Source: Desulfuromonadales bacterium (GTDB lineage: Bacteria > Desulfobacterota > Desulfuromonadia > Desulfuromonadales > Syntrophotaleaceae). Taken from it: a stretch of DNA of 32,891 nucleotides. Below, piece after piece: positions 1 through 7,888 of the stretch. The DNA lies in contig JASKKK010000028.1 in the NCBI GenBank assembly GCA_030154185.1, positions 1-32,891 of the forward strand, read 5' to 3'. Every line of letters begins with the position of its first letter. The stretch's first letter is position 1. Both the position numbers and the translations under genes were made by a program. A model generated the notes under the pieces. That model was not told the origin of the DNA. It was given only the letters and a program-made list of their open reading frames with translations, and did no database searches.

Positions 1-1125
1 CGTCAGCTGCTCTTCGAGAACCGCAGACTCCCTATCCAAAACGGCGGACCGTTCCTGTAACTCTTCCGCCATTTCCTCACCGGCCGCCGACAATGCGGCT
101 TCCTCAGCCCGAACCTCTTCGAGTCGCCGTCGAAGATTCCGCTGTTCCTGATCGTGCTGCTCCTGCTGGCGCTCAAGATTCCGCTGAGCCTGTGCGCTGA
201 ACTCTATACGCCCTTCGACCCTCTGAAATTCGCTACTGAGGTGGAAGACGCCCTCCTGGCACTGACCGAGCTCCTTTTCTGCTGCTACGTGTGTCAGCCG
301 CAGTTCCTCAAGCTCGAGCTCATGCTGCTGAAAGCGGCTTTCCAGCTCGACAACCTGGTGCCTGGCCAGGGTTTCTTCACGACGGAGCCGGTTGCCCGTA
401 TCCACCAGCTCAGCATAACGGAGTCGTGCGAAATCGAGCTCGATCTGCTTTTGTTCCTCGCGAAAACTGCGATATTGTTCGGCCTTGCGGGCCTGCCGCT
501 TTAGAGATCCGAGCTGGCGACGCACCTCGCCGATAATATCTCGCAGCCGCAACAGGTTCTGACCTGTCGCCTCGATTTTGCGCAAAGCTGTCTTTTTGCG
601 GGCTTTGAATTTACTGACCCCGGCTGCTTCTTCGATGAGAAAGCGGCGTTCCTCCGGTTTGGCATTGAGTATCTGGCCGACCTTGCCCTGCTCAATAATG
701 GAATAAGCCCGCGCCCCGATGCCGGTATCCATGAAAAGTTCTGAAATATCGAGCAGGCGACAGGGGGTTTTATTCAGGAGGTATTCGCTATCGCCATTGC
801 GATAGAGCCGACGTGTCACCATGAACTCGGCATAGTCCCGCACTGCAGCAGGTCCCTGCCCTTTCTCGTTGGAAAAGACCAGGGATACCTCTGCCATGCT
901 CACCGGCTTGCGACTCTCGCTGCCGCCGAAAATGACATCTTCCATGGCCCGGCCGCGAAGGTTCCTGGGACTTTGCTCGCCCATGGCCCAACGAATAGCA
1001 TCAACCACATTGCTTTTTCCACAGCCGTTGGGGCCGACTACGGCAGCAATCCCCGAACCGAAATCGAGGGTCACCCGATCGACAAACGATTTGAATCCGA
1101 CGATTTCTATACGCTTGATCTGCAT
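1..1125 (-). CDS. smc: Chromosome segregation ATPase SMC, N-terminal part (3' end outside window)
   Basis: The reading frame runs from an ATG at 1125 off the left edge without a stop, so only about the first 375 of an expected ~1170 residues are present. It opens MQIKRIEIVGFKSF, the conserved SMC start, followed by the Walker A motif GPNGCGKSN at about residues 31-39 and the SMC sequences AIRWAMGEQS and GRAMEDVIFGGS. EEAAGVSKFKARKK follows near residue 155, and from about residue 180 the sequence is Glu/Arg/Gln-rich heptad-like coiled coil. SMC dimers bind ScpA/ScpB and compact and segregate the chromosome in the cytoplasm; the C-terminal Walker B and signature half lies beyond the window. 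It diverges from the RluA-type gene across 223 bp. No strong ribosome site precedes the ATG, but the N-terminus matches the family start. Confidence 0.95.
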   Translation of the reverse strand, partial: MQIKRIEIVGFKSFVDRVTLDFGSGIAAVVGPNGCGKSNVVDAIRWAMGEQSPRNLRGRAMEDVIFGGSESRKPVSMAEVSLVFSNEKGQGPAAVRDYAEFMVTRRLYRNGDSEYLLNKTPCRLLDISELFMDTGIGARAYSIIEQGKVGQILNAKPEERRFLIEEAAGVSKFKARKKTALRKIEATGQNLLRLRDIIGEVRRQLGSLKRQARKAEQYRSFREEQKQIELDFARLRYAELVDTGNRLRREETLARHQVVELESRFQQHELELEELRLTHVAAEKELGQCQEGVFHLSSEFQRVEGRIEFSAQAQRNLERQQEQHDQEQRNLRRRLEEVRAEEAALSAAGEEMAEELQERSAVLDRESAVLEEQLT

Positions 1126-1348
1126 AGGTGCGCGGGCCCGTCCTCTCTGGCCGTAAGATAAAGATAACGGGGCATGTTAACAATCCGCAAATGCCATGTA
1201 AAGAAGTTTGCAGGCGCAGGATTTGCATCATGCCGCCCCCTTCGGAAAAACCTAATCGACTGGGGCAAAAGCCCGCTTTTTCGGCTGGAGAAACACCGCT
1301 GCCGGTTCACCTTGTCTACAGAACCAACAAAGGCTATGATAAGTCCTT

Positions 1349-2224
1349 ATGGCTTGTTTTAAACTCCGCAAACAGGATGCCGGACGTACCGTTCTGGATA
1401 TCCTCAGCGAACAGATACCGGCAGCACCGCGCTCCTATTTGCGCCAGTTGTTGCGCAAGGGCAAGGTGCACTGCGGAGGAAAGTCTTTGACCGAGGACAC
1501 CTTCCTGCAGGGACATGAGACCCTGCAATTGCCCGACAGCGACCGCCTGCAGAAACTTTGCGCCGTAACGGTGCCGGAACTGACCATTTTGCTGGAAACA
1601 GAAACGTTTCTGGCTGTTTTCAAGCCGGCAGGCCTCGCCGTCCACAGCAGTGCAGGGCATACTGACGACAACCTCACCGACAGGCTGCGCGCCTGGATGC
1701 ACCACCGCAAGGCTCCATACCGGATCGCACCGGCCCACCGCCTGGATATCGGGACCTCCGGCCCGGTATTGTTCGGTAAAGGCCGCAAAGCCACCGCCGC
1801 CCTGGGTAAGACATTACAGTCCGGGGAAATGCGCAAAATCTACCTGGCCCTGGTCCATGGCTGTCCGCCGCAAGAGGGTATCATGGCAACTGCGGTTCGG
1901 GTGCAGGGAAAGATCAAACAAGCAGCTACACGGTTTCGCGTACAGGGGCGCCATGGCAACTCGGCCCTGCTCGAACTGGAATTGCTGAGCGGCCGCAAGC
2001 ACCAGATCCGGCAGCAGTGCTCCGAGGCCGGCTGGCCCATTTATGGCGACAGTCGCTATGGCGGACCGGGCTTGCCCGGCCTGATACGCCTGTTCCTGCA
2101 TTGCCGCGAACTATGCTGGTCGACGGAAACCGGGAAATCGTGCTATAGCGTTTCAAGCCCGCTGCCGGAAGAACTGTGCAGCATCCTGCGCAGCATACAG
2201 ATCGATCCGCCATCGCCGAACTGA
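1349..2224 (+). CDS. RluA-family RNA pseudouridine synthase
   Basis: A 291-residue cytoplasmic enzyme that isomerises uridine to pseudouridine in rRNA or tRNA. Residues ~1-65 resemble an S4 RNA-binding domain (SYLRQLLRKGKVHCGG). The catalytic loop is HRLDIGTSG at residues 130-138, with Asp133 the expected nucleophile; family members usually read HRLDxxTSG. The later motif SGRKHQIRQQCSEAGWPIYGDSRYGG is the conserved RluA C-terminal signature (R/K-x-HQIR and GD-x-YGG). The length is normal for RluA/RluC/RluD. The exact target uridine cannot be told from sequence. The ATG at 1349 is favoured because the S4 domain starts almost at once. It stands alone: 183 bp separate it from the AsmA-like gene, with no obvious terminator. 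Confidence 0.9.
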   Translation: MACFKLRKQDAGRTVLDILSEQIPAAPRSYLRQLLRKGKVHCGGKSLTEDTFLQGHETLQLPDSDRLQKLCAVTVPELTILLETETFLAVFKPAGLAVHSSAGHTDDNLTDRLRAWMHHRKAPYRIAPAHRLDIGTSGPVLFGKGRKATAALGKTLQSGEMRKIYLALVHGCPPQEGIMATAVRVQGKIKQAATRFRVQGRHGNSALLELELLSGRKHQIRQQCSEAGWPIYGDSRYGGPGLPGLIRLFLHCRELCWSTETGKSCYSVSSPLPEELCSILRSIQIDPPSPN

Positions 2225-2407
2225 AAATAGCCTGCGGAGCCAAAGGGGGGCACGGCCGAAATCTCGGGCTGGTTCGCAAACTCATGATTTTACCAGCAAG
2301 GCGGAATTTTCTACAACTTGCGTCGTTGAAAAAAGCGATGGAGAAACCTTTTCAACATCTCGCATAAGGCGCAACTGTTCAACCCATTCATGTCGGACAC
2401 CTGAATC

Positions 2408-5400
2408 ATGATTCGAAATCCTACATCCGGCTTATCCATCTGCCGACGGCATCCGGTACTGACATTTCTCGGACTGTTAGCCGTCCTCGGTCTCACGACC
2501 GCCGGCATATTCCTCGCGACTTTCGACCTGAACGCCTATCGTGAATCCCTGGCACATCGGCTGAGCAAGGCCTTAAACCAGCCTGTCAGCATAGGTTCGG
2601 CAAATATGTCCTGGCATCGGGGCCCCGTCTTCAATATCTCGAATATTCGTATCGGAGATCCACGGCTAGAGGCACAGGGAGAGATTGCTCATCTTTTTCT
2701 GCATCCGCGCCTGCTGCCACTGCTGATGGGCAAGGTGGTATTCAACGATATGGTACTCGAACAGCCGCGTTACCGCCTGCAGGTGTCTCCGCCTGCACCC
2801 GACGGCAAAACGGCCATCCCGCCAGCTCCGCTGGCAGCCCTGCTGCAAACGGTTCAGGTACGCAAACTGAACATCGTTGACGGCCAGTTACTCCTTGAAG
2901 ACACCCGTCACCCATCCGAGCCATTGCAAATCATCGCCATCGACCTTCACATTCGCAACCTGCTGACCGGCCGCCCGGCCAAACTCAAACTTCACGCGAA
3001 GCTGCAGCAAAAAAACGGGGTGGCCATCCTGAGCGCCCAAGGCCGCACAGCGATCGATCCCAAACTGGGAAACTGGCATCAAGCCGAGCATAATCTGCAA
3101 CTGCATCTGGAAGACATCGCGACTGAACAACTTTTGTCGTGGTTTTCCCTGCCTGAGGGTTTTCCGTCTTTGTCCGGCCTTGCAAACCTGGACCTGACTA
3201 CCCGGGGCAGCTTCGCGAAAGGTCTGTATTTCGACGCCGACCTGAGCGGAGCAAAACTAACCCTCGCCTGGCCGGGCCACTTCGAAAGTCCTCCGGCCTT
3301 GAACAACGTGGCATTGAAAGGCACCTGGACCGCATCGGCCCATCTGAACAAACTCGAAAACCTCGATTTGCGCCTTGATGATCTGATTTTAAACGGACAC
3401 CTTTCCCTACAACGCAGCCACCAACAACCCTGGCTGGAAGGGACTCTCAGCAGCAGGCCTCTGGCTTTGTCCGACATCCGGCGTTTTTTACCCGATCATA
3501 TCCGGTTATCGGAGCAGTCCCTGCTGCAACGCAGCCTTGAACACGGTATCGTCCAGATTCACCACCTGCGCTTCGCCGGCCCCTTACGAAGTTTCGGCCA
3601 AGCCGGCGCACGGCTGCCGATAACCGACGCCAGCATCACTCTCAACGATGCCCAATTGCAATGGCCGCCCCTGCCTCCGTTGAAAGAACTGGATTGCTCC
3701 CTGACTCTGGCAGAAGGCAAGCTCCACCTGAGCCAAGGAACTGCCGTGCTGCTGGAGACCCCCCTCCGATTCAACGGCACCGCCGAACATTTGCTGGATG
3801 ATGACATGAGCCTCTCTTTCAGTGCCAATTGGGAGGCGCCGGCAGGAAAATTATGGGCGACCATGTCTGCATCTGATGCTGGCGCCGGAAAGATCGGCGG
3901 AATCATCCCGATTTCGGTATCGCTTAACGGCCGGCCTGGAAAGCTGCGCGGGAATTTGCGGGCCGATCTGGCCGGTTGCGCTATCGATGTCCCGCACGCG
4001 CTCTCCAAACCGACCGGTAGTCCTGCGGAACTTCGTTTTTCGGGATACCAGCAACAGCAAAAATTGATGATAGATGAAGGGGCGCTCAACCTCGAGCCCT
4101 TCAAACTGGCCTTTTCCGGACAGCTCGATTTGACAGGCAAGCATCCTCTCGACATGCATATGACCCTTGAGGAAACAGACCTGGCGGAGGCCGGATACCT
4201 CGTGCCTCTACTTGCCTCGCAGCGAACCTCCGGAACTTTTTCCCTGACCGGCCAGCTTTCCGGCTCGCTGGTACGGCCGGACTTTTCGGGCCAGGCGCAC
4301 CTGGCCGGGACAGGGCTCAGCCTGGAAGGCATTGAAGCTCCTATACGGAACGCCACCGGCAGCATTGCCATTCATAATACAGACTGTACCTTTTCCGGCC
4401 TGCAAGCCCGGCTCGGCGACTCACCCGTCACTCTGGCCGGCAAACTGACCGCCGAACCTGAGCCAACCTTCAGTTTACACGTAAAAGCCCCGAGCATCCG
4501 CGCAGCAGAACTGATATTTCCCGGCAGTGCCGTCGTCTTTCACAACCTGGACGGGAAAGCCGTTTTCGACCGAAAACGGATTCGTTACGAACAGATCCGT
4601 TTCGATCTGGAGTCGAGCTACAACCTGTCCCTTGAGGGTATTCAGACCCATTCCGATCCAGGCATTGTCGAGCTCGATATCCATGGGGAGAAGGTTTCCA
4701 TCGACGAGATTCTCGCGCTTTGGGACACCGGCCCTAAACCGGACACCGAAGAACATAAGCAGGATATACGCTCGATCATACACGCTGAAGTCGACAAAGG
4801 ACACTATGGTCCCTTGTCCTTCAGTGATGCCCGGGGGACCATAACGACGCAAAACGACACGGTAAGCATCACCCCCCTCACCTTTCATGCCGGCGCCGGC
4901 TTCTGCGAGGCAAAGATGGCGATCGACAACAGCCCCGAGGATAAATCCCTGCTAACGATTTCCGCCGACATGAACGCCCTTGAGGTGGAAAATCTACAGG
5001 AAGAGTTGCTTCAGGATAAAAGCCTGATTACCGGCAAACTCAGTGGTCATTTCAAACTTAAGGGGCCGGCCGGCAGGGAACTTCTGCCCCGTGGTCAGGG
5101 ACAAGCGACGATCCGGATAGAGGATGGGGTACTGCGTAAGTTCTCATTTTTATCCAAGGTCTTTTCGCTGCTGAATGTTTCCCAGACCTTTACCTTCAAC
5201 CTGCCCGACATGGCCAGCCACGGCATGCCCTTCTCCAGCCTCGATGCCACCCTCCAACTGGCGGACGGACAGCTTTCCACCGAGGATTTGACCGTGACCA
5301 GCAACGCCATGAATCTGTCACTTGTGGGGAATGCCGATCTGCAGCAGAATCAACTCGATCTTCTCATGGGGGTGAAACCGTTCGGTACAGTCGACAAAAT

Positions 5401-5695
5401 CGTTTCAAAAATTCCACTGGCCGGATGGATTCTGACAGGCAAAAACAAGGCGTTGATAACTGCCCATTTCCGCATCAGCGGATCGATGGAGGAACCTGAA
5501 GTGGAAGCCATCCCCGTCACTTCCGTTTCTAAAAAAGTGCTTGGGATCTTCCAACGGGTGCTCGGGCTGCCGGGAAAAGTCGTAACCGACGTCGGAAAGC
5601 TTTTTCAAACCGAGAACGGAGAACAGGGAGAGACGGGGCAGCCGAAAAGGGAGGCCGGCGATCAGAGCATCCCGGAAGGACGGCAGCCCCAGTAG
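2408..5695 (+). CDS. AsmA-like / YhdP-type envelope protein
   Basis: A 1095-residue protein with one N-terminal membrane anchor (about residues 14-36, HPVLTFLGLLAVLGLTTAGI) and a very long periplasmic part rich in short alternating beta strands. The start (ATFDLNAYRESLAHRLSKALNQPVSIG) is typical of AsmA-like N-termini, and the C-terminal segment (GTVDKIVSKIPLAGWILTGK, about residues 980-1000) resembles the AsmA-like C-terminal domain of YhdP/DUF3971-type proteins. Proteins of this superfamily (AsmA, TamB, YhdP) span the periplasm and are thought to carry phospholipid between membranes; that role here is inferred. The last ~30 residues are Gly/Glu/Pro-rich and probably disordered. The 3' end overlaps the convergent ubiE gene by 34 bp. 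No strong ribosome site is visible before the ATG. Confidence 0.85.
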   Translation: MIRNPTSGLSICRRHPVLTFLGLLAVLGLTTAGIFLATFDLNAYRESLAHRLSKALNQPVSIGSANMSWHRGPVFNISNIRIGDPRLEAQGEIAHLFLHPRLLPLLMGKVVFNDMVLEQPRYRLQVSPPAPDGKTAIPPAPLAALLQTVQVRKLNIVDGQLLLEDTRHPSEPLQIIAIDLHIRNLLTGRPAKLKLHAKLQQKNGVAILSAQGRTAIDPKLGNWHQAEHNLQLHLEDIATEQLLSWFSLPEGFPSLSGLANLDLTTRGSFAKGLYFDADLSGAKLTLAWPGHFESPPALNNVALKGTWTASAHLNKLENLDLRLDDLILNGHLSLQRSHQQPWLEGTLSSRPLALSDIRRFLPDHIRLSEQSLLQRSLEHGIVQIHHLRFAGPLRSFGQAGARLPITDASITLNDAQLQWPPLPPLKELDCSLTLAEGKLHLSQGTAVLLETPLRFNGTAEHLLDDDMSLSFSANWEAPAGKLWATMSASDAGAGKIGGIIPISVSLNGRPGKLRGNLRADLAGCAIDVPHALSKPTGSPAELRFSGYQQQQKLMIDEGALNLEPFKLAFSGQLDLTGKHPLDMHMTLEETDLAEAGYLVPLLASQRTSGTFSLTGQLSGSLVRPDFSGQAHLAGTGLSLEGIEAPIRNATGSIAIHNTDCTFSGLQARLGDSPVTLAGKLTAEPEPTFSLHVKAPSIRAAELIFPGSAVVFHNLDGKAVFDRKRIRYEQIRFDLESSYNLSLEGIQTHSDPGIVELDIHGEKVSIDEILALWDTGPKPDTEEHKQDIRSIIHAEVDKGHYGPLSFSDARGTITTQNDTVSITPLTFHAGAGFCEAKMAIDNSPEDKSLLTISADMNALEVENLQEELLQDKSLITGKLSGHFKLKGPAGRELLPRGQGQATIRIEDGVLRKFSFLSKVFSLLNVSQTFTFNLPDMASHGMPFSSLDATLQLADGQLSTEDLTVTSNAMNLSLVGNADLQQNQLDLLMGVKPFGTVDKIVSKIPLAGWILTGKNKALITAHFRISGSMEEPEVEAIPVTSVSKKVLGIFQRVLGLPGKVVTDVGKLFQTENGEQGETGQPKREAGDQSIPEGRQPQ

Positions 5696-6375
5696 AGGGT
5701 GACGATGCCGCCAGTGAGGTCTTGATGTCCAGGGCATCTGAAACCGGCCTTTTCCATCATGGCCAAAAAGTCTCTTCGGGCCGGGAATACCTCGACGGAA
5801 TCGGGAAGATAGCGATAAGCTGCACTATCGGAGAGCAGGCCGCCGACATGGGGCAGTATCTTACGGCTATACCAGCGGTAGAGCCCGGCCAGCAACGGCC
5901 GCGTCGGCTGGGAAAACTCGAGCACAACCAAACGTGCGCCGGGTTTGAGTACCCTGAAAAACTCCCGCAGGGCAACCTCACGCCGCAAGACATTACGAAT
6001 CCCGAAAGCGATCACCGCTCCGTCGAAAATTGCGTCTGTCAACGGGAGGTTTTCACAGGAGCCCTGGACAAGTGATATCCGCTCCCGAGCCGAGGTAAGC
6101 TTGGGAACGGCGCCGCGCAGCATGTTCGCCGATAGATCCAGACCTGCAATCTCGACCTGCGAATAAGTCGCGGCAATCGCCAGAGCAACGTCACCGGTGC
6201 CGGTGGCCGCGTCCAGAACACGCCCTGTCCCTGAAAGCTCAAGCGCCCGGACCGCCGCCCGGCGCCATCGTCGATCTATACCGAAGGAGAGCAGTCGGTT
6301 CAACAGATCGTAGCGGGGAGCGATGCGATCGAAAAGATCTCGGGTATCTTGACCTGGACGGTAATCTGTGGGCAT
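5662..6375 (-). CDS. ubiE: Demethylmenaquinone/ubiquinone C-methyltransferase (UbiE/MenG family)
   Basis: SAM-dependent methyltransferase of the last step of menaquinone synthesis, methylating demethylmenaquinone at the membrane. Seen motifs: DLFDRIAPRYDLLNRLLSFG near the N-terminus (UbiE hallmark), the SAM-binding loop VLDAATGTGDVALA, VIAFGIRNV, and the C-terminal TGGIVTLYWG. I chose the ATG at 6375 (MPTDYRPGQ), which has CGGAAA about nine bases upstream; an in-frame ATG at 6396 lacks a ribosome site. That gives 237 residues, normal for the family. The last seven residues (CRPSGML) extend past the usual UbiE end and are the part overlapping the AsmA-like gene on the other strand. It diverges from the Nudix gene. 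Menaquinone rather than ubiquinone is inferred from the presumed anaerobic host. Confidence 0.92.
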   Translation of the reverse strand: MPTDYRPGQDTRDLFDRIAPRYDLLNRLLSFGIDRRWRRAAVRALELSGTGRVLDAATGTGDVALAIAATYSQVEIAGLDLSANMLRGAVPKLTSARERISLVQGSCENLPLTDAIFDGAVIAFGIRNVLRREVALREFFRVLKPGARLVVLEFSQPTRPLLAGLYRWYSRKILPHVGGLLSDSAAYRYLPDSVEVFPARRDFLAMMEKAGFRCPGHQDLTGGIVTLYWGCRPSGML

Positions 6376-6486
6376 GGATAGTTTCCGTGGAAGCATTGGC
6401 TGTCTGCGACAGGCACCTGTTTAGCACAGGCAAGAGAAGCTGGCCAGAAAAATACAGGCCTCGTACAAAAAAAAAGGGATTATTGC

Positions 6487-6951
6487 ATGCAACCACTTAT
6501 CGTTACCGCCGCCATTTTACGAAGTGACGATCGCATACTCATTACCCGCCGCCCCGCAGACAAACCTCACGGCGGCATGTGGGAACTGCCGGGCGGGAAG
6601 CTCAACGACCACGAATCCCCGCAGCAGGCCTTGCAAAGAGAGCTGCTTGAAGAATTGGGCATCGACATTGCGGTCGGCAGCGTGTATGACGTGGTCTATC
6701 ATCGTTACGACGCTGGGGCGGTGCTGATCCTGTTTTATGAATGTCGCTGGCTGGCTGGAGAACTTCAACACCTGGAAGTGGATGGCCATTGCTGGATAGC
6801 CCCGCAGGACCATAACCGATATGAGATTCTACCCGCAGACCGTCCCCTTTTCGAACGTTTGGGCAGTTCAAATCAGCAGGATTCACACCAGACCGCACCA
6901 CCGACTATTGCGCCGGCCCCGATCCCGCTTCATCTCCGTGCGAAAAGCTGA
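6487..6951 (+). CDS. mutT: Nudix hydrolase, MutT / 8-oxo-dGTP diphosphatase type
   Basis: A 154-residue cytoplasmic hydrolase. The Nudix box is complete at residues 37-59: G, five residues, E43, seven residues, then RELLEELGI, which supplies the magnesium-binding glutamates. The N-terminus (TAAILRSDDRILITRRPADK, then GMWELPGGK) matches MutT-type enzymes that remove 8-oxo-dGTP from the nucleotide pool. Substrate specificity is inferred from this likeness; other Nudix enzymes share the box. The C-terminal ~25 residues are Pro/Gln/Ser-rich and likely disordered. An AAAGGGA-like ribosome site lies about nine bases before the ATG. It is divergent from ubiE over ~110 bp and followed by a long gene-free gap. 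Confidence 0.88.
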   Translation: MQPLIVTAAILRSDDRILITRRPADKPHGGMWELPGGKLNDHESPQQALQRELLEELGIDIAVGSVYDVVYHRYDAGAVLILFYECRWLAGELQHLEVDGHCWIAPQDHNRYEILPADRPLFERLGSSNQQDSHQTAPPTIAPAPIPLHLRAKS

Positions 6952-7373
6952 AAATCAACAACGCCTTGCATCCCCCCTTCAATGCATAACCGCTCCGCCG
7001 GTATTCGCGGTTGATGAACGGCATATAACGCAGCCTCACACTCTGCACGATGGGCGAGAGTGGAAAGCCGCCTAACGGCAATGCCACATGAAGGCGGCGA
7101 GAATTCGTCCGGCAGGCATGCACTCGAGATTCGAAGAACTCAACGCTTTGGTCTTGAAAATCAAAGACGATTCCGGAATGACATTTGCGTATACGGTGGT
7201 ACCCTTAATCAATATTGAGGCCAGGGGCAAAATAACGATTTGCACTGGCTTCGCTACGATTGGGGTGAGGCAAAAACACTGGTTTGACAGTATATTTGCC
7301 TGACCCGCGGTAAATGGTAGCCACGGGGAAAAAGGAAGTCCATTATCCGGAAAGAGACCGAAAGGAGGAACAA
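6952..7373. other. Gene-free interval upstream of the lipoprotein gene
   Basis: A 422-bp stretch between the Nudix gene and the lipoprotein gene. A 71-codon open frame (7088-7303) has no ribosome site and no recognisable motif, so I do not call it. A TTGACA hexamer at 7284-7289 is the best -35 match, but no good -10 hexamer sits 16-18 bp downstream; TAAATG at 7311 would need a 21-bp spacer. Nothing resembling a known riboswitch was recognised. Confidence 0.5.
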
Positions 7374-7757
7374 ATGAAAGCTCCAAAAGCTCTGATCATG
7401 GTGATGGCAGCTATCTTCATGGGCGGTCTAATTGCGGGATGTCAGCCCGCCTCGGTAAAAAGCGAAGTCATGGCGCCGGCCGGCAAAACCATGACGGTCG
7501 GCGACAAGGTACGACTGTTCCACAGCGGCAATGAAGACATTCAACAGTTTTTCTGCGTTGGTGACATCGTCCCGGTTTCCAGGGAAGTGATTGTCTATGG
7601 AGAGGCAAACAGAACCGAAGTCGGCAAGATCAAGGTCCTTTCTTATGAAGGACCGCAGGCAATCCTCGCCGAAGTGGTTGAAGGGACTGTAATGGCAGGC
7701 AACATCGCCGAGAAGGGTGAGTCTGCCTGCATGGTCTACCTGCCGGAAACCAACTAA
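7374..7757 (+). CDS. Small putative lipoprotein of unknown function
   Basis: A 127-residue protein with a type II (lipoprotein) signal: basic MKAPK, a hydrophobic stretch, and the lipobox LIAGC with Cys23 as the predicted lipidated residue. The next residue is Gln, not Asp, so outer-membrane sorting is likely. The mature part contains two further cysteines (in FFCVGDIVPV and ESACMVYL) that could form a disulfide, and a stretch (VGKIKVLSYEGPQAILAEVV) that looks like a small all-beta, SH3-like fold such as occurs in FlgT-like proteins; that resemblance is tentative. The start is fixed by AAAGGAGG at 7361-7368, five bases before the ATG. A strong terminator follows, so it is probably a single-gene transcript. 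I do not recognise its function. Confidence 0.8.
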   Translation: MKAPKALIMVMAAIFMGGLIAGCQPASVKSEVMAPAGKTMTVGDKVRLFHSGNEDIQQFFCVGDIVPVSREVIVYGEANRTEVGKIKVLSYEGPQAILAEVVEGTVMAGNIAEKGESACMVYLPETN

Positions 7758-7763
7758 GTATCT

Positions 7764-7814
7764 AAGAGCCGGGTGTTCCTATATGCTTTTGCCTGGGATA
7801 CCCGGTTCTTTTTT
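7764..7814 (+). terminator. Rho-independent terminator of the lipoprotein gene
   Basis: Arms AAGAGCCGGGT and ACCCGGTTCTT pair over 11 positions (one G:U) around a 25-nt loop, followed by TTTT, directly after the lipoprotein stop codon. Confidence 0.75.
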
Positions 7815-7888
7815 GAGAGATTTTATTGCTCACCTCCTTATCAATGCCGATTGTGCCGACAGTCATTTTGCCCCTGGCCGGCGCCCCT

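Noticed and set aside
7088-7303. A 71-codon open frame before the lipoprotein gene
   Set aside because: No ribosome site, no recognisable motif and atypical composition; coding status cannot be supported.
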